A DNA stretch of 64,000 nt from positions 36,683-100,682 of the forward strand of contig SVEK01000006.1 in NCBI GenBank assembly GCA_015057405.1, read 5' to 3'. Both the position numbers and the translations under genes were made by a program. Under the pieces are notes generated by a model. The model saw only the letters and a program-made list of their open reading frames with translations, was not told the DNA's origin and did no database searches. This document shows positions 18,009 to 27,769 of this stretch, in pieces. The first letter of the stretch is position 1; each line of letters opens with the position of its first letter. Origin of the DNA: Lachnospiraceae bacterium. GTDB lineage: Bacteria; Bacillota; Clostridia; Lachnospirales; Lachnospiraceae.

Positions 18009-19142
18009 ATGATTAACTATGACAGAGTAAGTGCAAGAGTAAATCTTGATAATATATATGATAATATGAAAGAATTAAAAAAACTCATTGATGATAATAC
18101 AATGGCAATGGCAATTATAAAAGCAGATGGTTACGGTCATGGAGCTAATCAGGTGGCAGACAAACTTGATGATTTGGTTGATGCCTATGGAGTTGCCATG
18201 ATAGATGAAGCAATTAATCTTCGTGAACACGGAATTAAGAAAATGATTTTGATTCTTGGATTTACACCGGATAAATATTTGCATTATATTCCGGAATATG
18301 ATATTTCACAGACAATATATGACTATTCTACAGCGGTAGAACTATCCCGTGTCGCTCTTGAGCAAGGAAAAAAAGCAAAAGTCCATATTAAGCTTGATAC
18401 CGGTATGGGACGAATCGGCTTTCAGTGCAACAAGGAAGGCTTTGATGAGATTATTAAGATATCTAAACTTGAAGGCCTTGAGTTTGAAGGTTGTTTCACA
18501 CATTTTTCCAAAGCTGATGAAAAAGATTTGGCTTATACGGATATGCAGTTTGCAAAATACAATGAATTTGTTAATAGCCTTGAGCATGCAGGAGTGACTT
18601 TTAAAATAAAACATGTATGTAACAGTGCGGCAGCAATTCAGTACAGCAAAGCGGCGCTTGATATGGTTAGATACGGAATTGCAATATATGGATTATATCC
18701 TTCGGAAGATATCGATAAATCCCTCGTTAAATTAAAACCGGCGATGTCAATATGTTCAGTTATCAGTCATGTCAAGACTATGCAGGCAGGTAAGCTGATA
18801 AGTTACGGAGGTACATTTGAAACTAAAGATGAGACTATAATTGCAACTATCCCGGTTGGGTATGCTGATGGTTATCCAAGGGCCAGATCTAATTCGGGCC
18901 GTGTTATTGTTCGTGGTGAATATGCGTCAATTATCGGGAGAATTTGTATGGATCAGATGATGATTGATGTTACGCATATCCCGGGGGTATGTAAAGGTGA
19001 TACTGTAATACTTGTTGGAAGTGACGCGGATAAATCAATATCAGTAGAAGAAGTTGCTGATGCTTCAATGTCCTTTAATTATGAATTTATATGTGATGTT
19101 GGAAAAAGAGTTCCGCGTATGTATGTAAACAATTCCAATTAA
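18009..19142 (+). CDS. alr: alanine racemase
   Basis: 377 residues, fold-type III PLP enzyme making D-alanine for peptidoglycan. The PLP lysine is Lys38 in AIIKADGYGHG; the partner tyrosine is in the ISYGGTF stretch; the HIKLDTGMGRIGF strand, VCNSAAAI, VRYGIAIYGLYPS and GRICMDQMMIDVTHI are all canonical. GAGG precedes the ATG at normal spacing. It lies 54 bp downstream of nnr and 78 bp upstream of mazF, the alr-mazF neighbourhood also seen in Bacillus. Confidence 0.95.
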   Translation: MINYDRVSARVNLDNIYDNMKELKKLIDDNTMAMAIIKADGYGHGANQVADKLDDLVDAYGVAMIDEAINLREHGIKKMILILGFTPDKYLHYIPEYDISQTIYDYSTAVELSRVALEQGKKAKVHIKLDTGMGRIGFQCNKEGFDEIIKISKLEGLEFEGCFTHFSKADEKDLAYTDMQFAKYNEFVNSLEHAGVTFKIKHVCNSAAAIQYSKAALDMVRYGIAIYGLYPSEDIDKSLVKLKPAMSICSVISHVKTMQAGKLISYGGTFETKDETIIATIPVGYADGYPRARSNSGRVIVRGEYASIIGRICMDQMMIDVTHIPGVCKGDTVILVGSDADKSISVEEVADASMSFNYEFICDVGKRVPRMYVNNSN

Positions 19143-19220
19143 ATGAATAATATACAATGAATAACTTTTTTTCTTTTGGAAATAATCATAATAATTGTTT
19201 CTAAAAAGGAGTGCATTGTA

Positions 19221-19568
19221 TTGTTGATTCGAAGAGGCGATATATATTATGCGGATCTTAGACCGGTTATCGGTTCAGAACAGGGCGGAGTGCGACCGGT
19301 ACTTATTATTCAAAATGATATGGGGAATAAACATAGCCCTACAATAATTGTGGCCGCAATTACATCTAAACTTAATAAGGCAAAACTTCCAACTCACGTT
19401 CAGCTTGATTCAAGCAGATATGGCGTTGTAAAAGATTCGGTTATTCTTCTTGAGCAGATACGAACAATCGATAAATCCAGACTTAGGGAAAGAGTTTGTC
19501 ACTTAGACTCAGATGTTATTAGTAAAATAAATGTTGCACTAAAGATAAGCCTTGATATTCATACATAA
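19221..19568 (+). CDS. mazF: MazF/EndoA-type mRNA interferase
   Basis: 115 residues, full length for EndoA (NdoA). Conserved stretches: [31 protein letters not shown] (catalytic Arg), [16 protein letters not shown] (catalytic Thr), [14 protein letters not shown]. It cleaves mRNA at short sequence motifs. TTG 19221 is chosen because AAGGAG (19206-19211) lies 9 bp away and the result matches the family start; the frame stays open to an ATG at 19176 without a ribosome site. The 78-bp gap after alr is too short for the MazE-type antitoxin expected there, so it appears solitary. Confidence 0.9.
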   Translation: MLIRRGDIYYADLRPVIGSEQGGVRPVLIIQNDMGNKHSPTIIVAAITSKLNKAKLPTHVQLDSSRYGVVKDSVILLEQIRTIDKSRLRERVCHLDSDVISKINVALKISLDIHT

Positions 19569-19969
19569 GGAAATATCATCGTGCAAATCTATGTCGTAAT
19601 ACAAAGCTGATAAAGTTGCACCAAGAAAATGTTGCAATACAAATACATTGTTATTATAATAAGAAGTCTTTGTGTCAAAGAATATGTCTGAGTGTAACCT
19701 ATTGTGCATAATTTAAATTCTATACAAAGAAAAAAGAGGCTGATTTCCGAAAGTCAGCCTCTTTTCCGGTAATTAAAAATTACCAAAGCGTATAATAGGG
19801 TGGGAGTAGAAAGTGCTTTTTTAAAGTCACTATCCATTTTGATAGTATCATATAATAATGAACAAATTGTGAACAAGATAAAAAAATAAGACTTTATTTT
19901 TCATTATGAAAAATATGGCAGTAATATTATGGAACAGATATACAAAATATGGAACAGAAAGGAAAAATA
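19569..19969. other. 400-bp gap between mazF and rlmH
   Basis: No protein gene is evident. 19569-19731 holds no recognisable motif. A terminator lies at 19732-19765, followed at once by a small perfect hairpin (GGTAATT-AAA-AATTACC). A TATAAT at 19851-19856 could be a -10 for rlmH but has no convincing -35. Confidence 0.6.
19732..19765 (+). terminator. Rho-independent terminator of the alr-mazF unit
   Basis: A 12-bp perfect stem AAAAGAGGCTGA / TCAGCCTCTTTT with a 10-nt loop; the stem ends in TTTT. It lies 163 bp beyond mazF, leaving a long 3' segment. The A-rich left arm lets it work in both directions. Confidence 0.8.
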
Positions 19970-20449
19970 ATGAAAATTACTATTCTTAGTGTAGGAAAAA
20001 TAAAAGAAAAATTTTATATTGGTGCAATAGCAGAATATACAAAAAGGCTTGGTCGATATTGTAAGCTTGAGATAAAAGAAGTTGCAGATGAACAAACTCC
20101 GGCCGGTGCCTCTGAGGCAATTGAGACTATGATTAAGACCAAAGAAGGCGAACGGTTAGAACGTCATATTGTGGATGATGCCCTGGTAATTGCTCTTGCA
20201 ATCGATGGAAAAATGTACGATTCGATAGGATTTTCCAAACTGATTAATGATACAGGAATAAAAGGGACCAGTCATATTCAATTTATTATAGGCGGTTCAC
20301 TGGGATTGTCAGAAAATGTTCTAAAAAGAGCTGACATGCATATTAGTTTTTCTAAAATGACATTTCCCCATCAGCTTATGCGGGTAATTTTACTTGAGCA
20401 GATTTATAGAGCTTACAGAATTATTAACGGTGAACCATATCATAAATAA
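19970..20449 (+). CDS. rlmH: 23S rRNA pseudouridine-1915 N3-methyltransferase RlmH
   Basis: 159 residues, exactly the family size. SPOUT-class methyltransferase: MKITILSVGKIKEKF at the start, ALAIDGKMYDSIGFS, the SAM-binding FIIGGSLGLSE, SFSKMTFPHQLMRVILLEQIYRA and the conserved C-terminal GEPYHK. The open frame begins at 19949, but ATG 19970 follows AAAGGA and fits the family N-terminus. It modifies helix 69 of 23S rRNA. A solitary gene here, with no clear operon partner. Confidence 0.96.
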   Translation: MKITILSVGKIKEKFYIGAIAEYTKRLGRYCKLEIKEVADEQTPAGASEAIETMIKTKEGERLERHIVDDALVIALAIDGKMYDSIGFSKLINDTGIKGTSHIQFIIGGSLGLSENVLKRADMHISFSKMTFPHQLMRVILLEQIYRAYRIINGEPYHK

Positions 20450-20579
20450 TGCAATCATAATTTGAATGCCAAAAACTTCCATATTGAAAAAAACGGAAAA
20501 ATAATTTGAAGAATTTGTGATATGATATTTTTGTCGTATTTTACACTTTATATTAAAATATGTCAAAGGAAGTGTTATT

Positions 20580-21977
20580 ATGAATGAATTGTTTAAGAAA
20601 AAACTTTTGGCAGAAATGAATAATCATCATTTTCTTGAATTTGATACATTTATTATCAACAAAATGGGTTTTGGTAACATTAATGAGCCTGTTAGTGATA
20701 TTAATCGTAAACTTGCTTATATTGAATTCCGTGAAAGAACAGATATGTTAGAACTTGCCTCTGTTCCTACTATGAAAAAATGGTTTGGAATAGGTGGAAT
20801 CGCTACTCCGAGAAGAGAAAATATTTTTGAAATGGCTTTTGCATTGAAACTTAGTGCGGAGGAAGCTGAAGAATATCTTTTAAAAGGAATTAAACATGCA
20901 GGTTTTCAGATTAACGATTATCAGGAAGCTATTTTTTTATATGGATTATATAATAATTTGTCGTACGAATATTGTCTCCAAATGATTCAGTCATATCAGC
21001 TCTCTTTGGAAAACCAACAGATTTATCTAAAAACATTTACTACTAAACAGCTTAAAAAACAGTTTATGAATAATCATTCGCTTTCACCTGATAGGTTTTT
21101 GCAATGGATGTTAGATAGAGCAGAGCATTTTAAGGGGTATAGTGTTACTGCTATGAATTATCTTGAACAGTACAAAAAAACAATAATACATTATATCAGA
21201 CAGGATGCTTCAAAAGTTCTTGATTTACTTTTATCAGAAGCCGGATACGGAATCTGGAAGAAAAAACATTTTTTACTTAAAGGAACGGATAAGCAGCTTA
21301 TTTCAAAGTTTATAAAAAGCAAAAGTGATATTCCTTCTGATTTGGTTAATAGTATTGCGGAGTTATCTAAGATGGTACATAGTGAACTTGAACCCAATAC
21401 CATGATAATATCAGCGATATATTCAAAAGTTAATACCAGTAATTCAGAAAATGCAAATCACACTAATATACATACCGTGACTAATAAATATTTGTCTGAT
21501 TTGTATAATTATCCGCTAATGCAGCAACGTGCAATTCGTACATCAAAAGCAATAGCTGAATTGGAAATTTTAGATGACAATTCGGAATGTCCGGAATGGA
21601 TAATAGAATTAATCAATTATTATTCGAAAGGTAAGACGGTGATTAAGAATAAAAATGAGGCGCTTATGTGGCTTAATAATGATTATAGTGACCACAGAAG
21701 AAGACGTATACTTGCAAAAAGAGATGATTTGCTGCCTATGATATTATTCGTGGCACAAAGAAACTATTTGCTTACAATTGATGAAGATATGTCATTATAC
21801 AATAAAGAAGATGCCTTAGAACAGTTCAATAAAATGGCTAATTCGTCTCTTGCGGCATGTAATATGGATTTATTATCCAATAATTATGAACTGGATGTAG
21901 CTTTAACGGCATGTTATCAGGAGGACGATATGTATACCTATCAGGATGTACTTGATATTGTATATGATAGTGTATGA
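20580..21977 (+). CDS. unrecognised 465-residue protein upstream of the LRR/kinase cluster
   Basis: Soluble, no signal peptide, mainly helical. I do not recognise a named family. The region around residues 55-110 (TMKKWFGIGGIATPRRENIF then FALKLSAEEAEEYLLKGI) resembles a helix-turn-helix or short repeat seen in uncharacterised Lachnospiraceae regulators; the rest lacks clear motifs apart from an Arg/Lys patch SDHRRRRILAKRDD (~380-393). AAAGGAAG precedes the ATG. It ends 64 bp before the first LRR gene on the same strand, so it may be the first gene of that cluster. A regulatory role is a guess from position and the N-terminal pattern. Confidence 0.55.
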   Translation: MNELFKKKLLAEMNNHHFLEFDTFIINKMGFGNINEPVSDINRKLAYIEFRERTDMLELASVPTMKKWFGIGGIATPRRENIFEMAFALKLSAEEAEEYLLKGIKHAGFQINDYQEAIFLYGLYNNLSYEYCLQMIQSYQLSLENQQIYLKTFTTKQLKKQFMNNHSLSPDRFLQWMLDRAEHFKGYSVTAMNYLEQYKKTIIHYIRQDASKVLDLLLSEAGYGIWKKKHFLLKGTDKQLISKFIKSKSDIPSDLVNSIAELSKMVHSELEPNTMIISAIYSKVNTSNSENANHTNIHTVTNKYLSDLYNYPLMQQRAIRTSKAIAELEILDDNSECPEWIIELINYYSKGKTVIKNKNEALMWLNNDYSDHRRRRILAKRDDLLPMILFVAQRNYLLTIDEDMSLYNKEDALEQFNKMANSSLAACNMDLLSNNYELDVALTACYQEDDMYTYQDVLDIVYDSV

Positions 21978-22041
21978 TGTTATAATAATTTTAATTGATG
22001 TTTTTTAATATTAAAGTAGATTTCCAGAATGGAATGATAAT

Positions 22042-24822
22042 ATGGTTACATATAGATTAAGGTTAACAATACTTTTTTTGACGCTTATTTTTACATTTTT
22101 ATATTTTGACTATAGAATTACGGAGGCAGAGAATGATGATTCGTTGTTTTCTCTGCCTGTTTCTGATGAAATGATGGATGAGCAGGGTTTGATATACAGC
22201 ATATATGATAAGGAATCTGCTACAAACGTAACTGATGCTTCTGATGATAAGAAAACTAATTATGTTTTTGTTTCGGGATATACTCATACAGGAAATTTTA
22301 TTGAGAATGATGACGGAAAAATTATTATACCTGATTGTATAATACATGATAATTCTACTTATGTAGTAAAGTCGGTTGATGTTAGTGTGTTTGCAAAACA
22401 AAATGATCTGATATCCTTATTTATTTCGGATTCTGTAGAATCAATTTCTAATATAACGGCAAGTAATATATTATTTAACAATGTTCATCTTGGAAAATCA
22501 ATTAAACTTGACTATGGTGAAACTTTTTATAATTGGACTGAGCTTGCCACCATTACGGTATCTGAAGGAAACAACAATTATTCTGCTGAAATTGGAATTC
22601 TTTATGACAAAAATAAAGAGACTATTATTTCTTTCCCTAATAAGTATTGTTCTACAAGTTATTATGTACCGGAATCCGTTAAGAATATAGGGGCTTGTGC
22701 ATTTCGTAACAACACTTCGTTAGAGATTGTATACGGATTTAATGTATTAAGCATCGGGGAATCTGCTTTTCAGAATTCTGCAATCTATTCAACTAAAATG
22801 GAAATGGTTAATTATGTTGGAAAAAAAGCATTTTACAATTGTGCTAACCTAAAATGTTTGGATTATGCTAAAGATGTTTTCATTGATGACAAAGCATATT
22901 ATTACTGTTCCTCTCTTGGATGTGTATATATTCCGGGAGATGCAATAATTAATTCCACTGCATTTTGTTATTTGAGTAATCTTAAAGTAGTAGTGATAGA
23001 TAAAGGCGTGAATGTGGGAACCAGGCTTGATTTTAGCGGTAATGGGGAGTTTTTTGAATGTCCTGATATCAGTTCGATTTATTTTCCTAAAACAATGACA
23101 TATATTAACGGAATGTGTAATACATTGGCTGTTTCTAATTCGAAAATTAAATATGTTTATATTCCTACCGGTGTAACATCATGTTCAAATTTTTTTGATA
23201 ATTCGTCAACGGATTTAGCTAATAGAAACCCTACAATATATTATTTTGAGAACAATAATAATGTTAATAATACACTTAATTATACTCAGGTATATGCTGA
23301 TGAATATGTTAATCTTTCGATTGAATACTACAATTTCGATTATCAAGCGGAGAATGTAAATTATGTTACTAATGTTTCAACTCTTGACCTGAAAAAAGCA
23401 ACTTGTACAGGTTCAGAAGCCAGCATTAGTATATATGATTCACATGTACATTTTGATAAGGCAAAGACTGTATCCTTACCTTTAAATAAAGAAGTCGGAA
23501 TCGGGGATAGTATAATTATATCAATAGAATTTATAGCATTTGATTCAATAATTGAGAATGAACCGCTATTATTTGAATTAAGTGACAGTGAAACAGATGT
23601 TAAAAGTGATATATGTGGAATTTATAGTAAAAAAGATTTTTTATTTACAAATGATTCATACAATAGTTATGATACTATAACTTTTTATGAACTGCATCGA
23701 TTGGTTTATGGTGAAAAGCCATATAGAAATATCGACATTAATGTTAATAAAGTGACAGTTGAATATCTTACCGGGTATGAAGTTGCAAGAAAAAGAAAGG
23801 AGACTATGATTCTGCCTGAAACCGATAATATTTGTGAATTTCCCACAGATAAAATATATAATTATTTGTACAGTGAATGTTGGCTTGATAAAATATTTAA
23901 TAAGATAAGATATAAAACTTTTTATATGTCCTCATATTCGTCTACGCCGGCACTATTAATGCTTAGATTTGATGAACCTAAAAATATAAGTGAATACGAA
24001 TATATTGTAATCGATATACTTGCTGTCGGATTATATAATGTCAAATTAAAGACATCAAAATATTTTAATGACGGTGATAACCTTGAGTGCACTTATGCTT
24101 CTGTTAATGGTATATCGCTGCCGGCAGTATTATCTTTGAAAGATATGCTTCGCAATGGAAAAGATTATAATGATATTATTTCCATTGCTATAACACCACA
24201 CTCTAAAGTTGAAGAAGATATAGTGGTTTCTTCGGTTAAGCTATATAAAAATTATGACGATATTCCGGAGGTGTTAACATTTTCGGATATTACTATCTCT
24301 AAACCTACACCTACCCCTAAATCTACATCTAAGCCTGCAACAACTAAAAAACCTGCAAGTAGTGCCACTCCAAAAACGGATGATAATTTATTGTTTAATA
24401 ATAATCACATAACTAATGACATTAGTTCCAATAATTCCTTGTCGGAACTGGTCATACAATCAGATGATTTTCCGTCTAATACAATAATTAATTACACGGG
24501 TTATTATAATTATAGTAATAAAAATAAAACTATTAAACCGCAGTTTAAACTGACAAAAGGTAAAAACAAAAAAGGAATTAAGTATATTAAGATAAAACTT
24601 ACAAGATATTTTGGAAAATATATTGAAATATATGTAAAAACAGGTTCGAAATTTAAAAGGGTTAAGCTTAAAACAAAGAAGATTTCTGCGATAAAATCTG
24701 CGTTAAAGCTTAAATACAGCGGAAATAAAAAACAATTATATGTAAAAGTCAGAACTTACTCATTTAACGGAAATAAAAAGATCTATTCTTCATTTTCAAA
24801 AACACAAAAAGTAAGAATGTAA
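22042..24822 (+). CDS. secreted BspA-type leucine-rich-repeat protein (paralogue 1)
   Basis: 926 residues. The N-terminal hydrophobic segment (~6-22) is a signal peptide or anchor. From ~90 to ~350 come BspA/LRR_5-type repeats with phrases such as VPESVKNIGACAFRNNTSLE, IGESAFQNSAIYS and VGKKAFYNCANLKCL. A middle beta-rich region (~430-750) has no recognised family; it is followed by a Pro/Thr/Lys linker (KPTPTPKSTSKPATTKKPAS) and a basic C-terminal domain (KIKLTRYFGKYIEIYVKTG..KVRTYSFNGNKKIYSSFSKTQKVR). No LPXTG motif. Relatives mediate adhesion, but the ligand is unknown here. It is similar throughout to the next gene, 29 bp away. Confidence 0.75.
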   Translation: MVTYRLRLTILFLTLIFTFLYFDYRITEAENDDSLFSLPVSDEMMDEQGLIYSIYDKESATNVTDASDDKKTNYVFVSGYTHTGNFIENDDGKIIIPDCIIHDNSTYVVKSVDVSVFAKQNDLISLFISDSVESISNITASNILFNNVHLGKSIKLDYGETFYNWTELATITVSEGNNNYSAEIGILYDKNKETIISFPNKYCSTSYYVPESVKNIGACAFRNNTSLEIVYGFNVLSIGESAFQNSAIYSTKMEMVNYVGKKAFYNCANLKCLDYAKDVFIDDKAYYYCSSLGCVYIPGDAIINSTAFCYLSNLKVVVIDKGVNVGTRLDFSGNGEFFECPDISSIYFPKTMTYINGMCNTLAVSNSKIKYVYIPTGVTSCSNFFDNSSTDLANRNPTIYYFENNNNVNNTLNYTQVYADEYVNLSIEYYNFDYQAENVNYVTNVSTLDLKKATCTGSEASISIYDSHVHFDKAKTVSLPLNKEVGIGDSIIISIEFIAFDSIIENEPLLFELSDSETDVKSDICGIYSKKDFLFTNDSYNSYDTITFYELHRLVYGEKPYRNIDINVNKVTVEYLTGYEVARKRKETMILPETDNICEFPTDKIYNYLYSECWLDKIFNKIRYKTFYMSSYSSTPALLMLRFDEPKNISEYEYIVIDILAVGLYNVKLKTSKYFNDGDNLECTYASVNGISLPAVLSLKDMLRNGKDYNDIISIAITPHSKVEEDIVVSSVKLYKNYDDIPEVLTFSDITISKPTPTPKSTSKPATTKKPASSATPKTDDNLLFNNNHITNDISSNNSLSELVIQSDDFPSNTIINYTGYYNYSNKNKTIKPQFKLTKGKNKKGIKYIKIKLTRYFGKYIEIYVKTGSKFKRVKLKTKKISAIKSALKLKYSGNKKQLYVKVRTYSFNGNKKIYSSFSKTQKVRM

Positions 24823-24851
24823 ATTATTATTAATTCAGGAGATGGTAACGG

Positions 24852-27746
24852 ATGATAGCCGACAAAAGAATGTATATTAGATTAATAACAGTCTTTATTA
24901 TATCATTATTAATAATTTGCATAAATTGTATTCATTCTAATATTTATAGATCAAAAGCGGAAGATTTCAGTAATCTTACATTTAGTCTGGATGAATCAAT
25001 GACAGATAATCAGGGGCTTGAATATACAATATATGATATTGAACAAGTTGGTATCAGATACGCAAAAGTGACAGGCTATAATATTACATATAATTTTTAT
25101 GATGATATTATTGGATATATATTCGTTCCTGCAAATGTAATATATGAAGGGAAAACTTATCCGGTAACTAAAATAGATGTAAGTGTTTTTAGTGGTTATG
25201 ACAAACTTACACATCTTAATCTTTCTGATAATTGTGAAACTATTAACAATATTGATTCTTCCGATATTTTCTTCAGGTCCGTGTATTTAGGTTCTTCTTT
25301 CAGAGTTGATGCAGGTGATGTTTTTTATACATGGGATCATTTGGAAGAAATAAGTGTATCAAATAATAATAGATTTTTAGGATCGTATAATGGTGTTTTA
25401 TGTAATGGGGAGTCTGTATTGTCTTATCCTCCCAATAAATCTGATACTGTTTTTAGTTCTTCATTTGATAAAATTGAAAAAAATGCATTCCGAAATTCAA
25501 AGATAAGTTATATATATTGCCCATTAGTGAAGTATGTTTATGAATCAGCTTTTGAAAATTCGGCAATTACTACTATAAAATTAGATAATCTAAATTACAT
25601 TGGAGAAAGGGCATTTTATAATTGTAAGTCTCTTTGTTCACTTACATATGCAGATTCTGTTGTTATAGAGAATGAAGCATTTTATAATTGTGATTCGTTG
25701 GGGTGTGTATATTTGCCCGGTAATGCAACTATAAACGGAACGGCATTTTGTGAACTTGATAATCTTAATACCGTTGTAATTGACCGGGGAGAATCTGTGG
25801 GAAAGATTATTGATGCACCTGATAAAGGGGAATTTTATAATTGCCCTAATTTAAGAAAAGTCTATCTGCCTGAAACCATGGTTCATATATCTGGTTTTGG
25901 TAATAATGATAATTCTCGTAATTCAGATAGCAGTAATTATGAAATATATGTTTATTTGCCAAAAGATATTGCTCATATTGATAATGTTTTTTCTGACAAT
26001 ACACATGTTGTATATATGCATTGGGGAGAAAATGATGACAATATTATATCAATATATGCAAAAACGAACGGTTCATACTATTATGAGTTAAAAAACAAAC
26101 AAAAAACCCCGGAAAGTAACTACAAATTAATATATAAAGACGATAATAATTTTATATTCGGAAAATCTGACTATATGCAATATGACAGCATCCCTTATGC
26201 AACAGATATAATCTACAGGGCTAATGTAAAAGCTATTGAGTTATCAGATTTAAAGAATCAAAATGAAACAATGAAATTAACAGAGAATTATAATAACAGT
26301 ATTTCATCATATTTGAAATTTGATATAGCATACAAAGTAAACATCCCAATAACCTTAGATTTAATAAAAAACAGATACGGCAGGATTACCTTTGGATATG
26401 AATGTGATAGTTTGTTAAGAGTTTATTTGACAGACAATGAGCCTAACAGATATTATTATTCAAAAAAATATATGGTTAAAAGTAATGCGGGGTATGTTTT
26501 TGACTTTGCATTTTATACTAATAATTTGACTTGTCCATGTTCCATTACTATGGACGGATATTTTGATTCTGCTGCATTAAAAAACTTTAAGTTGTATTAT
26601 GTTTTGATTGAACAATTAAAAGAAGAAGAAGTTGAAGATAAAAATGTATTTGTTCCAAATGATAAACCAACAGAAGATATTTTTGCATTTCCGACTAATA
26701 CAATTTTTAAGCAATGCAACTATACAAACGGGGAGATATATGACATAAGTTTTATTACAGGTTGTGGAACATATAAAAATATAGAGTCAATAAAATACAA
26801 TAACCCCGTTGTATTAAAATTAAAACAGCCGACTGATATTTCTGAATACAAATACATGGCTCTTGACATAGGGGCGGTAGGACTGTTTAAAGTTAATCTA
26901 TTAAGTGGATATAATTGTAATAAAAACGGTAATGATACTTGCAGTGTGGCAACTGTAGAGGATGTTGTATTACCTGCAATTTTAGACTTAAAGGACGATT
27001 TTAAGTTTACGGATTATTATGGAAGTGATACTTATGGTTTTTATGATACTATTGGTTTAAGTATCATTCCTAATTATGATAAATTATCTGATGAAATTAA
27101 TCTGGCCTCTGTGAAATTATATAAAAATTATGAAGATATACCGGATTTTACTGCGCCTCAACCGGTATTTGGGACAATGGAACCTGTTTTCACCAAAAAA
27201 CCTGTGTCAACGAATAATCCTATTTTAACGCCCGGTCCGATGACGACACCGGTTGTGATACAGACACCGGTTGTGATACAGACACCGGTTTTAGGATTAT
27301 CAACAGAACCTACGGTATGTCCTGAATATGAATTTGATTCACCGAAAGAAAACGTTGATGTTATTGCAACCTATGAACCTTCTGATGAAAAGCAGATTAA
27401 TAAATTATCTGCACCGTTACATTCGGAAAAAACTGAATTGAAGAGACCTTCAATTATCCTAAAAAAAGGTAAAACATCTCAAGGTGCATATTATATACGG
27501 ATAAAGTTAAAAAAATACTCCGGAAAATATATCAAAATATATGTTAAGACAAAACGAAAAAATGACAGAGTTTTCAAGAAAATAAAGCTTAAGAATAATG
27601 AAATTAAATCCAACAAATCTGGATTTAAGCTTAAATATAACGGAAAAAAAACTACAATATATGTTAAAGTTAAGACATATGTTATTAAGAACAATAAGAA
27701 AGTGTACAGTAAATTTTCACCTGTAAAATCAGTTAAAATACGATAA
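24852..27746 (+). CDS. secreted BspA-type leucine-rich-repeat protein (paralogue 2)
   Basis: 964 residues, a clear paralogue of the preceding gene with the same order: signal segment (~8-25), LRR_5 repeats (YESAFENSAITTIKLDNL, IGERAFYNCKSLCSLTYA, FYNCDSLGCVYLPGNATING), a shared middle region (LKQPTDISEYKYMALDIGAVGLF here, the matching ISEYEYIVIDILAVGLY in the first), a Pro/Thr linker and the same basic C-terminal domain (IRIKLKKYSGKYIKIYVKTK). The linker holds an 18-bp tandem DNA repeat (27246-27281, VVIQTP units). GGAGATGG precedes the ATG. It lies 23 bp before the kinase gene, so kinase and LRR proteins are probably made together. Confidence 0.75.
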   Translation: MIADKRMYIRLITVFIISLLIICINCIHSNIYRSKAEDFSNLTFSLDESMTDNQGLEYTIYDIEQVGIRYAKVTGYNITYNFYDDIIGYIFVPANVIYEGKTYPVTKIDVSVFSGYDKLTHLNLSDNCETINNIDSSDIFFRSVYLGSSFRVDAGDVFYTWDHLEEISVSNNNRFLGSYNGVLCNGESVLSYPPNKSDTVFSSSFDKIEKNAFRNSKISYIYCPLVKYVYESAFENSAITTIKLDNLNYIGERAFYNCKSLCSLTYADSVVIENEAFYNCDSLGCVYLPGNATINGTAFCELDNLNTVVIDRGESVGKIIDAPDKGEFYNCPNLRKVYLPETMVHISGFGNNDNSRNSDSSNYEIYVYLPKDIAHIDNVFSDNTHVVYMHWGENDDNIISIYAKTNGSYYYELKNKQKTPESNYKLIYKDDNNFIFGKSDYMQYDSIPYATDIIYRANVKAIELSDLKNQNETMKLTENYNNSISSYLKFDIAYKVNIPITLDLIKNRYGRITFGYECDSLLRVYLTDNEPNRYYYSKKYMVKSNAGYVFDFAFYTNNLTCPCSITMDGYFDSAALKNFKLYYVLIEQLKEEEVEDKNVFVPNDKPTEDIFAFPTNTIFKQCNYTNGEIYDISFITGCGTYKNIESIKYNNPVVLKLKQPTDISEYKYMALDIGAVGLFKVNLLSGYNCNKNGNDTCSVATVEDVVLPAILDLKDDFKFTDYYGSDTYGFYDTIGLSIIPNYDKLSDEINLASVKLYKNYEDIPDFTAPQPVFGTMEPVFTKKPVSTNNPILTPGPMTTPVVIQTPVVIQTPVLGLSTEPTVCPEYEFDSPKENVDVIATYEPSDEKQINKLSAPLHSEKTELKRPSIILKKGKTSQGAYYIRIKLKKYSGKYIKIYVKTKRKNDRVFKKIKLKNNEIKSNKSGFKLKYNGKKTTIYVKVKTYVIKNNKKVYSKFSPVKSVKIR

Positions 27747-27769
27747 ATGATAGTGCTTGGGAGATAATA

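Noticed and set aside
19143..19220. A MazE antitoxin gene before mazF
   Set aside because: The only ATG ORF there is five codons; 78 bp cannot hold a MazE domain.
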